Source of the DNA: Mesorhizobium caraganae | Lineage (GTDB): Bacteria > Pseudomonadota > Alphaproteobacteria > Rhizobiales > Rhizobiaceae | Length of the DNA: 64,000 nt | Assembly (NCBI RefSeq): GCF_016836705.1 | Contig: NZ_JAFCGY010000003.1 | Span: forward strand, 62,001-126,000 | Direction: 5' to 3' | Shown: positions 56,097 through 63,455 of the stretch, in pieces | Layout: each line of letters begins with the position of its first letter | How positions within the stretch are numbered: the first letter of the stretch is position 1 | Made by a program: the position numbers and the translations under genes | The notes under the pieces: generated by a model | What the model saw: the letters and a program-made list of their open reading frames with translations, nothing else | Databases searched by the model: none | What the model was told of the DNA's origin: nothing

Positions 56097-56705
56097 ATGG
56101 GCAAGCGTGGACCGGCGCCAAAAGGCGAATACGAGAATAAATCCAACGTCTTGTCGACGCGAATAAGGAGTGACACCCGAGCGAATTTGGTATCAGCAGC
56201 TAAGGCGTCCGGCCGTTCTCTCAGTCAAGAAATCGAGCATAGATTGCGCCGCACGTTCATCGACGATGCGCGAATCGAGGACGCTTTCGGTGGTCGCCGA
56301 AACTATCTGCTGATGCGAATGGTCGCGCTCGCCGCTGAGACCGCGTTTCGCTTCGCTGGCAAGAATGAAAATTCGAATTGGCTGGATGAGCCGATCGCGT
56401 TCGACGCTGCCGTGAAAATGATCAATGAAGTCCTGAGCGCAATCCGGCCAGACGGCCCAGTCGATAGCGAAGATAATTGGGATGAGGAAGGCCGTGCCGA
56501 TCTGGCGCGCGCCTATTCTGACATCACATGGTCAGACGTTCAGAAGGCTGACCCGACGCTTCCCTTGGACACACCGATCGAAAACGCGAGGGAAGCCTTA
56601 TTCGACGGGATGCTGAAGGCCGATCTCGGCCCATTGGTAAATCGACCTCGCTATCAGATTGATGACGACGGAATTCCACACCGCACATCAAGCGGGAAAG
56701 GATGA
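56097..56705 (+). CDS. Arc-type ribbon-helix-helix protein with C-terminal extension
   Basis: A 202-residue protein. The N-terminal NVLSTRIRSDTRANLVSAAKASGRSLSQEIEHRLRRTF is an Arc/MetJ-like ribbon-helix-helix DNA-binding unit. The 140-residue C-terminal part (LMRMVALAAETAFRF, DEPIAFDAAVKMINEVLSAIRPDG) has no recognised family. ATG 56097 is preferred to 56085. The stop overlaps the integrase start, so the two are coupled. It is probably the repressor for the palindromes upstream. Confidence 0.75.
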   Translation: MGKRGPAPKGEYENKSNVLSTRIRSDTRANLVSAAKASGRSLSQEIEHRLRRTFIDDARIEDAFGGRRNYLLMRMVALAAETAFRFAGKNENSNWLDEPIAFDAAVKMINEVLSAIRPDGPVDSEDNWDEEGRADLARAYSDITWSDVQKADPTLPLDTPIENAREALFDGMLKADLGPLVNRPRYQIDDDGIPHRTSSGKG

Positions 56706-57868
56706 CGACAATGAGAGGTAACATCACGCGGCGCGGCAAGGCCTCTTGGCGCCTGAAATTCGATCTTGGAACCGATCCTGTCACCGGCAAGCGGCTTACT
56801 CAATTCGCGACTGTTAGAGGCACGAAAAAGGAAGCGGAAGCCGAACTAAACAAGCGCCTAAACCAGATCGATGAAGGCACGTTCGTAGAGCGGTCAATGG
56901 CCACGGTGGCCGAATATGCTCGGCACTGGTTGAAGGCGATCGCACCGTCCAAGACGTCGGCGAAGACGCTGGAGCGCTACGGCGAGATTGTCGAGCAGCA
57001 CATCATCCCGCAGATAGGCGCCGTTGGTCTGCAGAAGCTCGACGGGACGCGAATCGATCAGTTCTATGAGCACCTGCGAACTGCCGGCCGGCGCGATGGC
57101 AAGGGCGGCTTGGCCCCGCAAACCATCCAGCATGTTCATCGGTTGCTTTCCCAGATCCTTTCATCGGCAGTGAAGGCGAGGAAGCTGCGCCAATCGCCCA
57201 TGGAAGCCGTCCAGACAACGCCAAAGGTGCGCCGCGAGGAAATACAGGTGCTGGACGATGCGGAGTTGAAGGCACTCCTGGCCCACCTCAAAGGCCGATC
57301 TATCTACATGCCGGTGCTAATGGCAGCTTCGACAGGAATGCGCCGTGGTGAGGTCCTGGCGCTGCGGTGGAAAGATATCGATCTCGACCGCGCCACGCTG
57401 CAGGTCGTTCAGGTGGTCGAGGAGACCAAGGCAGGCATTGCGATCAAGGAACCGAAGACCGACCGCAGCCGCCGCACGATCGCCCTGCCCGCGCGTTTGG
57501 TGGTTGAACTCCGCCGGCATCGAAAGGACCTGGCCGAGCACCGCTTGAAGCTTGGCCTGGGCAAGGATGAAAAGGATTTGGCTTTCCCAACATGGGACGG
57601 CCGCATTCGGACCCCTCGCCCGTTCTCGAAAGAGTTCGCTCGTGAAGCCGAAACTGCCGGCGTTCCGCAAGTGACGTTTCATGGTCTTCGGCATACCCAT
57701 ATCACTCATCTGTTGCGCAGCGGCGTTCCTGTGCATGTCGTGTCGGCCCGCGCCGGCCATGCCAATCCGTCGGTCACGCTGAACATTTATGCGCACTTGT
57801 TGCCAGGACAGCAGGAAGGCGCCGCTGCGGTGGTTGACGCAGCCCTCAATGCCGCTTTACAGGAATGA
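56702..57868 (+). CDS. tyrosine recombinase / integrase
   Basis: Phage-type integrase of 388 residues. An N-terminal arm-binding AP2-like region (RGKASWRLKFDLGTDPVTGKR) and SAM-like core-binding domain (ATVAEYARHWLKAIAPSK) precede the catalytic domain. Active-site residues are R214 (TGMRRGEVLALRW), K252, H327/R330 (FHGLRHTHITH), H353 (GHANPSVT) and Y363 (NIYAHLL). All are present. It ends 76 bp before the right attachment repeat, as expected for an enzyme that inserted the element. Confidence 0.95.
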   Translation: MTTMRGNITRRGKASWRLKFDLGTDPVTGKRLTQFATVRGTKKEAEAELNKRLNQIDEGTFVERSMATVAEYARHWLKAIAPSKTSAKTLERYGEIVEQHIIPQIGAVGLQKLDGTRIDQFYEHLRTAGRRDGKGGLAPQTIQHVHRLLSQILSSAVKARKLRQSPMEAVQTTPKVRREEIQVLDDAELKALLAHLKGRSIYMPVLMAASTGMRRGEVLALRWKDIDLDRATLQVVQVVEETKAGIAIKEPKTDRSRRTIALPARLVVELRRHRKDLAEHRLKLGLGKDEKDLAFPTWDGRIRTPRPFSKEFAREAETAGVPQVTFHGLRHTHITHLLRSGVPVHVVSARAGHANPSVTLNIYAHLLPGQQEGAAAVVDAALNAALQE

Positions 57869-57944
57869 AGCGCGAACCGGTCGGGAACGCCTTCGGTGCC
57901 AATCCGGTGCCAACCGCTCAAAATCGACCGATAGCGATGGTCCT

Positions 57945-58004
57945 AAGTGATTGAAAAATCACGACGGAGGGATGGCCGAGCGGTTTAAGGCACCGGTCTT
58001 GAAA
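57945..58004. repeat. right attachment repeat
   Basis: Identical to 40665-40724 for 60 bp. Here it continues into the complete tRNA-Ser, so the element supplies the 5' half and upstream region of the tRNA gene. Confidence 0.95.
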
Positions 58005-58055
58005 ACCGGCGTGGGTGCAAGCCCACCGTGGGTTCGAATCCCACTCCCTCCGCCA
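57966..58055 (+). tRNA. tRNA-Ser (anticodon UGA)
   Basis: A 90-nt class II tRNA with encoded CCA. The acceptor ggaggga pairs perfectly with tccctcc, the anticodon loop cttgaaa contains tga, a long variable arm (gtgggtgcaagcccac) marks it as serine, and the T arm is ccgtgggttcgaatcccac-like with TTCGAAT. It is reconstituted across the right element junction, which falls at or before the anticodon loop. Confidence 0.97.
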
Positions 58056-58114
58056 ACCCCCTTGATTTTGCTATGTTTTTTGGCTTTTTTATCCTGTTGC
58101 CATAACCAAAAGAA

Positions 58115-58134
58115 AAGCCCGCCGAAGCGGGCTT
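58115..58134 (+). terminator. hairpin after tRNA-Ser
   Basis: Perfect eight-base stem aagcccgc/gcgggctt with a CGAA loop, 60 bp downstream of the tRNA. The T tail is weak (ctgtcg), so termination efficiency is uncertain. Confidence 0.65.
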
Positions 58135-58157
58135 CTGTCGTTGGGATGCGGAGCGGT

Positions 58158-58241
58158 CAGCCCTTCTTCGTAAGCCACGCTTCCTCTTCGGTGGCCAAGG
58201 CGGCAGCATCCTCTTCCGCAACGGGAACAAGCACCTCGCCA
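58158..58241 (-). pseudogene. C-terminal gene fragment, unidentified
   Basis: The minus strand is open for about 28 residues ending GEVLVPVAEEDAAALATEEEAWLTKKG and a stop, with no start upstream in frame. It looks like the end of a lost gene. Confidence 0.3.
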
Positions 58242-58370
58242 AGGATTCATGAGGTCGCGCACTTCACATGCTTCTCTTAGGCGCCGTACGCCATACACCT
58301 CGCGTCCCTTGGTGGTCCGCTCGTCCGACAACTTCCGAAAGCATCGGCCGATCACGGTGGGTTATCATCG

Positions 58371-58710
58371 CTTGAGGTGCAGTAGATCGAACGCCACGAA
58401 ATAGAGGTCATGCTGCCGGCGGGTGATCGCCTTTCGCAACTCGCCGAAATCGGACAGGCCAGCGTCATTCAGGATGATCGATGATTGCGTTCTCGACGCC
58501 AAGCTCACCAGCGGCCTTGGCCAAGTCACGATACTTCGACGTCCAGTCGAGCCCACGCCGGGTGAAGATGCGCACGCCCTCGTCGTCGATGATCATCTGG
58601 GAGCGGTAGCCGTCGAACTTGACCCCGTGAATCCACTCGTCGCCCTCTGGAGGCTTCTCCACAAGGGTCGGCATCAAAGGCTCGACGAACTTCAAACGCA
58701 TTACCCACAC
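58371..58710 (-). pseudogene. LigD-type ATP-dependent DNA ligase remnant
   Basis: MRLKFVEPLMPTLVEKPPEGDEWIHGVKFDGYRSQMIIDDEGVRIFTRRGLDWTSKYRDLAKAAGELGVENAIID begins the adenylation domain, but the KxDG lysine context reads VKFDGYR. After a frame shift near 58475 it continues as IILNDAGLSDFGELRKAITRRQHDLYFVAFDLLHL and stops. Only the first third of a ligase domain survives, with no OB fold. It belongs to the NHEJ ligase family by sequence. Confidence 0.8.
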
Positions 58711-58758
58711 CCGGCGGATTCAATTAGCACGCGCTTCATTAGTTCAGGAGCATTTTAA
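58668..58758. repeat. duplicated segment, copy 1
   Basis: About 91 bp covering the ligD remnant N-terminus and its upstream region (from tcggcatcaa to cattttaa). A second copy with a small insertion is at 59763-59858, same orientation. Confidence 0.85.
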
Positions 58759-59368
58759 CGAATCATTGACCGCGCTGTCCCAAAATAGGACGGCGCGGTC
58801 AGTTCCCAACGGGCTGCGCGGGCGGCTCCGGCAAACCCTACCCGCCACTGTGTGTCGGAGCCGCTCCCACCCCCATCCGTATACCAACAATGGTTGAATC
58901 AACGGTTACGACACGTGCTTTCCGGTCCGCTTTTCCAGTCTTTAGACTTTGATGGAAAGTTTGGATTCGGGTTTCCCACACTGCCCAAGCTACAGGCGCA
59001 TTAGCGATAGCTCAACTAAGACTGAAGTCCCCTAAGCCCTCTCCCGAAGGTCGGCTTCCACTCGCGATTGCGAGCCCTGTTAAGGCCCTCATAATGGGGA
59101 ATGCATGTGAAGAACACACGCCTGAATATCGAGTTTTGTCGACTTGCAGCACATAGGATGCCCGCACTCACATAGATCGATTCGCGGGCGGCTAGGGTAT
59201 CGGCTAGGGTCTTTTGGTGCATGGCGATCTCCGTTGAATGGGTCGCCTCTACGAGAGGATCATACTCCTGATCTCGGATCAAATGCCAAGGTGTTTTCCA
59301 CCCTTTTGTTGCGTCATTCGTTCATTTGGTTGTGTTTCGCTTGTACTAGCGGGCGCGTATATCTCCCA
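58759..59368. other. gene-poor stretch between duplicated segments
   Basis: No convincing gene. A minus-strand frame at 59016-59282 (MHQKTLADTLAARESIYVSAGILCAASRQ in its middle) is open but has no recognised family and weak start. The remainder seems non-coding. Confidence 0.35.
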
Positions 59369-59650
59369 TCAGTCGGCGCCGCCATCTTGATGCCCCTGCC
59401 GGTTAGGCCCGGTGCTTACTGGCCTACCCGCCCCAAGTGCCGGGCCGCTGCTTTCGATAAGTGCCTCAAGTTCACCAAGCGTAATTTCAATCTGGTATCG
59501 GTATTTCGAATCATCCGAGTAAATGCCCTCGGCTTCGATCGTTATCACCGGGCCGCCTGTTCCAGGTTTGACATCGCCATCAATCAACGGTCGATCGAAG
59601 ATGGTTCGAGAAGTTCCTTCCCGTTTGGCAGGCCTGACGAGCATCCGCAT
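59369..59650 (-). CDS. hypothetical protein
   Basis: A 93-residue frame (MRMLVRPAKREGTSRTIFDRPLIDGDVKPGTGGPVITIEAEGIYSDDSKYRYQIEITLGELEALIES) with a beta-rich centre and low-complexity end. It starts about 110 bp from the second duplicated segment. No family is recognised; the composition suggests real coding. Confidence 0.5.
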   Translation of the reverse strand: MRMLVRPAKREGTSRTIFDRPLIDGDVKPGTGGPVITIEAEGIYSDDSKYRYQIEITLGELEALIESSGPALGAGRPVSTGPNRQGHQDGGAD

Positions 59651-59762
59651 TTGCTTTACCCCGTTCCGTCGTTTCGCGACGAAGTGGCGGCCCCTCACCC
59701 ACCCCCAACACATTCTGCTCCATGCAATTGCGGTGCCAAGTGACTGATCCAATATGGGTCAC

Positions 59763-59858
59763 TCGGCATCAACGGCTCGACGAACTTCAAACGCATACAC
59801 TGACCCACACCCGGCGGATTCAATTAGCATGCGCTTAATTAGTTCCGGAACATTTTAA
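59763..59858. repeat. duplicated segment, copy 2
   Basis: About 96 bp matching 58668-58758, with acgcatacactgaccc in place of acgcattaccc. Only the first few LigD codons are present on the minus strand. Confidence 0.85.
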
Positions 59859-59882
59859 TCGACTGGAAATTGTTCGTTAGCA

Positions 59883-60254
59883 ATGACGAAGCTATCAGAC
59901 CCCGGCCCGCCCATCCCGGTCAAGCGACGCGGCGTCAAGCCGATGGAGCGGCTTGCCGAAAAACTCGCTCTTCGCGCGAAGGAACAAGCACTCACACAAA
60001 CGAACGAGCGGGAAGCCCTGCGACACCAAATCGCCGAAGCCTACAAAAGCCTGGCTGAAATGTCTGAAAGACTCAAGGCCGCCGATCTCGCGAACGGGCG
60101 CCTGAAAATGTATCGGCCGCAATATGGAGGCAATTTCTCTTGCCCAATCTGTTGGGTGGAACGCGGTACAGTCAGGATGCTCCATCCCGAAGAGGAGCCG
60201 AACCCCGCGTATTGCTGCAAAGCATGCGGTTTCAACGAACTGAATGATCAATGA
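59883..60254 (+). CDS. zinc-ribbon protein, copy B
   Basis: A 123-residue protein. MTKLSDPGPPIPVKRRGVKP matches the start of copy A at 47470. A coiled coil (EREALRHQIAEAYKSLAEMSERLKAADLANGRL) follows, then a zinc ribbon with CPIC and CKAC pairs (FSCPICWVERGT, YCCKACGFNEL). It could be a DNA- or RNA-binding or structural protein; function unknown. A terminator follows. Confidence 0.7.
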   Translation: MTKLSDPGPPIPVKRRGVKPMERLAEKLALRAKEQALTQTNEREALRHQIAEAYKSLAEMSERLKAADLANGRLKMYRPQYGGNFSCPICWVERGTVRMLHPEEEPNPAYCCKACGFNELNDQ

Positions 60255-60281
60255 CAGAAAAAGCACGTCGTCATGCGCGAA

Positions 60282-60311
60282 AAAGCCCGCCAGGAGAGAC
60301 TAGCGGGCTTT
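60282..60311 (+). terminator. Rho-independent terminator
   Basis: Stem aaagcccgc/gcgggcttt around a twelve-base loop, 28 bp after the zinc-ribbon gene. Confidence 0.85.
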
Positions 60312-60700
60312 AATATTTACGCTGACGAGGGGTTTGAATTCTCGTCTTAGGATAAATTAGCTGAAGCTCACATTGTGGGCAACTAGTCCTTACGGCGTAT
60401 CGCGCTGCCCCAGCGCCCCGCACAGACGCGTGGAGCCCTGTCCGCCTCATTGCCCTGGACTTGGCCGGCAAGCTGGTCCTGGGCCTCGCTGTCGCCTCTA
60501 GGGCGTCGGCATTGGGATGGCGATCGCCGCTCCGGGGTTAAAGGTACACGGCGTGAACTAAACGGGCTAACGGAAGCCAGCCCAGGACGCGCGGCGTGGT
60601 ATACCATCACTATCCGGGGAAGCATTGGATACGCAGCCGCTCAGCGCCATCAATATCAACACCAAAAATAGTCGCATCTTACCCTCCGAATTGGGGGCAC
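60312..60700. other. gap without a supported gene
   Basis: Several overlapping short frames exist on both strands, none with a ribosome site or family features. Nothing else is seen. Confidence 0.4.
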
Positions 60701-61336
60701 TTAGGCACGGATGTCATGCTGGTGCCTGGCCGCCGACCGAAAGCGAGGCCCGTTCAGAAACTTATGGAGACGGACATTCCCCGGATGAACCGGTTTCTGG
60801 CGACACAGTGGCCGTCGTGGCCGCCCCAGGCAACTTTGAGCGGGTGCCAGCGCGCGTTCTTGCCGGCCGCTCTCGTATACCGCCGAAGCTTGTCGCGCGT
60901 CCTGGCGCCCGCCTGTGGCCAGCGCCATGCATTGCTGGGCCATGCTGCGGGAAAGCCCCTCCTGCTTGTCGAGCCAAGGCCCGAAATGACCATGCGGCAG
61001 CGATGCCTTGACCTGAAGCAGGCGCCGGCCGATCGCGAGCTTCATCTCGGCCGACATGTGCCCGCCTGGCTCGGCGCGAGTCTCGGCCGGCTCGCTTGCT
61101 GGCCTGTACGAGTTCGATGGCGACATTAGCGCCAGATACGCGCGATCGAGCTCGGCCTTGGTGGCGTCAGGCAGTTTCATGAATTGCCGGGTCGTCATCC
61201 TACAACCAGCGGCCAACACCGCAATGTGGCGCTTCAGCCCGCGCAGCCGCGAGAGGCGCTGTGATTGCCACATGTTCGGCCGAAATACGCCAACGCCCTC
61301 GATCTCTATTTCGGTGAAGGGAGTTCGAGCAAGCAT
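60701..61336 (-). CDS. DUF3102-like protein, copy B, with run-on C-terminus
   Basis: The first 151 residues align with copy A (MLARTPFTEIEIEGVGVFRP; MTTRQFMKLPDATKAELDRAYLALMSPSNSY; KLAIGRRLLQVKASLPHGHFGPWLDKQEGLSRSMAQQCMALATGGRQDARQASA). Copy A stops three residues later, but here the frame runs another 60 residues of unlikely sequence, so the native stop has probably been lost. The upstream palindrome is at 61373. Confidence 0.65.
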   Translation of the reverse strand: MLARTPFTEIEIEGVGVFRPNMWQSQRLSRLRGLKRHIAVLAAGCRMTTRQFMKLPDATKAELDRAYLALMSPSNSYRPASEPAETRAEPGGHMSAEMKLAIGRRLLQVKASLPHGHFGPWLDKQEGLSRSMAQQCMALATGGRQDARQASAVYESGRQERALAPAQSCLGRPRRPLCRQKPVHPGNVRLHKFLNGPRFRSAARHQHDIRA

Positions 61337-61372
61337 GCCGGGCCTCGCTTGGGAGAACGCCGGAAATATCGC

Positions 61373-61388
61373 ATAAGTCTCGACTTAT
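61373..61388. promoter_or_regulatory. ataagtc palindrome upstream of DUF3102-like gene B
   Basis: ataagtctcgacttat is a perfect 7+7 palindrome, followed by aggcaagccgcgg. It lies 36 bp upstream of the copy B start, matching the placement at copy A. Confidence 0.65.
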
Positions 61389-61828
61389 AGGCAAGCCGCG
61401 GCCATCGTGTTCCGTGCTGGTAGACAACTCGCCGGGCGAAGACCCCCACGACCTCAAGCCCGGCGAGCCTACACCTGATCAGAGTACGCGATCAGGACCG
61501 GGGATCAGCCGGCAAAAGCTTGCGGTGCAATATTGATGCCGGCAATTTTGTCTCAGAATGGGGCGTTGCCCACGGCGTCCAGCCTTTGCCAGGCCGCTCG
61601 ATTAGCTCGTGGTCTCGCAAGGGCGCACCTCATGCTGGGCGTGCGCCGATATTTGCATAAGCCGCAGCTTATCGGCAAGCCGCGGCATGGCTATCGCGGG
61701 ATAGCGATCAGGGACGATTGACGGTCACTTCACCACGGCTAAATCACGACCCACCACACCAACCGGCTGCCCAGGCTTGCCGGTGGCGCCGGGCGCAGCG
61801 CGGGCATCTAAGTGTATGCCCCTGTCGG
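61389..61828. other. gap with a third orphan palindrome
   Basis: No supported gene. ataagccgcagcttat at 61657-61672, followed by cggcaagccgcggcat, repeats the regulatory motif found upstream of both DUF3102-like genes. The minus-strand frame after it ends within 30 codons, suggesting that its gene was lost. Confidence 0.45.
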
Positions 61829-61933
61829 CTAGCCGAGGATCATTCCGGCAAACAACACCGTAATGAGGAGTGACAACGGAACGGCTAGGAGACCATACAA
61901 CTCAATATTTTTTGTGTTTTGTCGCTTGTCCAT
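61829..61933 (-). CDS. 34-residue membrane peptide
   Basis: MDKRQNTKNIELYGLLAVPL followed by a hydrophobic helix to the end (SLLITVLFAGMILG). AAGGCG lies upstream of the ATG. Single-pass, no family recognised. Confidence 0.4.
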   Translation of the reverse strand: MDKRQNTKNIELYGLLAVPLSLLITVLFAGMILG

Positions 61934-62142
61934 CTTCGTCGCCTTGCGTCGTTGGCGGGGGCATATTGACGTTATCGGACAGTCATTGGAAGCGGTTCCG
62001 CGCGTGAGGAAGTCAGAGATGCAGTCGATGCTGTATATTAGCAACACCTTGACGGCCTGACGGGGTGGAGGCCTCACCAGCGCGCGTTCGGGCGGGGACT
62101 TGTTAATTCCTTACGCGATGGCGAGGTGTAGACGATGGATTG

Positions 62143-62430
62143 TCATTGCAGTGCCCCACCAGTAAAGCCGATGGAATCTGTGTTATCCGATGCCCGTTCA
62201 ACGGCATGTGCGATTTGTTTCAGCGTCGCTTGAGCCGCGCCAGCCGACATGACGAGGCGGCACACAATGACGCGTTCGAACTTTCCACGCTCGTAGATCG
62301 CTCGCTGCCGGCTGTAGAATGTGCACCGGAAATTCCCGTCTCCCAAATTTTCCATGTCGGCCATCCCTGAAATGAAGACATCGGGGATGATGGCCGTTTC
62401 GACTAAGTCCATGACGATGGGATCGGTCAT
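62143..62430 (-). CDS. hypothetical protein
   Basis: A 95-residue protein (MTDPIVMDLVETAIIPDVFISGMADMENLGDGNFRCTFYSRQRAIYERGKFERVIVCRLVMSAGAAQATLKQIAHAV) with a beta-sheet-like core. The pattern recalls small conserved rhizobial proteins of unknown role. ATG 62430 is chosen over an in-frame codon 84 bp upstream. Confidence 0.65.
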   Translation of the reverse strand: MTDPIVMDLVETAIIPDVFISGMADMENLGDGNFRCTFYSRQRAIYERGKFERVIVCRLVMSAGAAQATLKQIAHAVERASDNTDSIGFTGGALQ

Positions 62431-62904
62431 GATGCGTCCCTCACAAAGTTTAGCATTGGTATTGCTCCATTTGCGAAGCGGCGAGGCCCCAATTACTCCC
62501 TGCCGACAGCGCACCTGATTGAGCTACGAGCGCGAACATCTTGGTAGGCTAAAGGCGCAGGTGTCGTTTGATCAACTTGGAGATTGGAGGTAAGCGGCAC
62601 CTGCAATGGAAGTAGGCCGCGCATGTCGCATCCACATTACCAAGTTAGCGGTAGTGATTGGCCGGCCTGCAGTCTTCCCCAGCCGGCGCCGCCGGTCACC
62701 GGACTGCTGTCTGTCTGGCTGTCTGCGCGAGGGCCGTAACGCGATGCCGTTTTGTCTTGGTTCTCGCAGCTCCATCCGGAAGATTACGCCTTCAACGTCG
62801 CACCGTTGCGCGCCGTTTCTGGTTTCAATTGCCAGTCCGGCTGGACGCGGCCGGGTCGGCACTCCGGTTGATTTTTGAACCGAAATATGCTGGTTCTCCC
62901 GCCC
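62431..62904. other. accessory-to-core boundary, no supported gene
   Basis: Open frames on both strands lack features of real genes. The right limit of the accessory region probably lies here because the next gene is a typical chromosomal one. A copy of the tRNA 3' end was looked for and not found. Confidence 0.35.
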
Positions 62905-63294
62905 ATGAAAAAACTATTCCTTGCGGCCCTGGCGTCCCTGACGCTGGCCTGGCCCGCCCACGCGATGGACGCCGCCTTGCGCGCCGGCCTGCTGAAACTC
63001 GATCCGCAGACCCGGCTGGAACAGCGATGCGACGCAGAGGTTCTCGACCGCATCAGCCATGACGACCACAAGTACAAGGCCGACCGCGTCGTCGCTTACG
63101 CCTTTGCGACGCCAGAAATGAAAGCCGATGCCATCCGCAGCCCGGGTGCGGCCTTCCGCAGCAAGGGGCAATGGTACCGGCTGAAATTCAAATGCGAGAC
63201 GGCGCCGGACCATATGGAGGTTCTGCAGTTCCGTTACCGCATCGGTGACGAGATCCCGGAAGCCGACTGGGCGAAGTACAATCTCTACGACTGA
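62905..63294 (+). CDS. DUF930 family secreted protein
   Basis: A 129-residue protein with a signal peptide (MKKLFLAALASLTLAWPAHAM). The mature part MDAALRAGLLKLDPQTRLEQRCDAEVLDRI and DRVVAYAF fits DUF930, a family of small rhizobial periplasmic proteins of unknown function. ATG 62905 is preferred to 62875 because the signal peptide starts there. Confidence 0.85.
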   Translation: MKKLFLAALASLTLAWPAHAMDAALRAGLLKLDPQTRLEQRCDAEVLDRISHDDHKYKADRVVAYAFATPEMKADAIRSPGAAFRSKGQWYRLKFKCETAPDHMEVLQFRYRIGDEIPEADWAKYNLYD

Positions 63295-63455
63295 ATTTTC
63301 CAAACCAGAATTCTCTCTGGCAGAACGAGCTTCTCTATTCCTGTGGTTTTTTGGCCTTGCCCGTCGCGTTCTCTTGACGCGCGGGAAGCATACACGTTAG
63401 GGCGTCGGCATATCCGACGACGAACACGCGGCGAACAAAAAGGGGCCTCCGGTCG

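Larger units (their letters stand above)
40665..58004. mobile_element. 17.28-kb integrative element in tRNA-Ser(UGA)
   Basis: The element is bounded by 60-bp perfect direct repeats (40665-40724 and 57945-58004) that span 21 bp upstream plus the first 39 bp of tRNA-Ser. It carries a tyrosine integrase beside the right repeat, an excisionase-like HTH gene, a phage-type operon, a serine recombinase, a nested IS1595-like transposon and assorted cargo. It lacks terminase, portal, major capsid and tail genes, and conjugation genes. It is therefore best described as a phage-derived or satellite-like genomic island of uncertain mobility. Confidence 0.92.

Noticed and set aside
57985..58242. Minus-strand frame across the tRNA with GVGFEPTVGLHPRRFSRPVP
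   Set aside because: This is the well-known spurious translation of the antisense of a serine tRNA gene, not a protein.
60871..61336. Treating the whole 211-codon frame of DUF3102-like copy B as native
   Set aside because: Similarity to copy A ends at residue 151; the remaining 60 residues look like read-through of a neighbouring non-coding stretch.
62498..62545. tRNA-like antisense word (cctgattgagctacgagc) near the right edge of the accessory region
   Set aside because: No acceptor stem, anticodon arm or T arm could be built around it, and it does not match the tRNA-Ser end, so it is not called as a tRNA or attachment site.
63295..63455. Manganese (yybP-ykoY) riboswitch before the TerC-family gene
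   Set aside because: A small hairpin (cgtcggcatatccgacg) exists, but the conserved riboswitch core was not recognisable.
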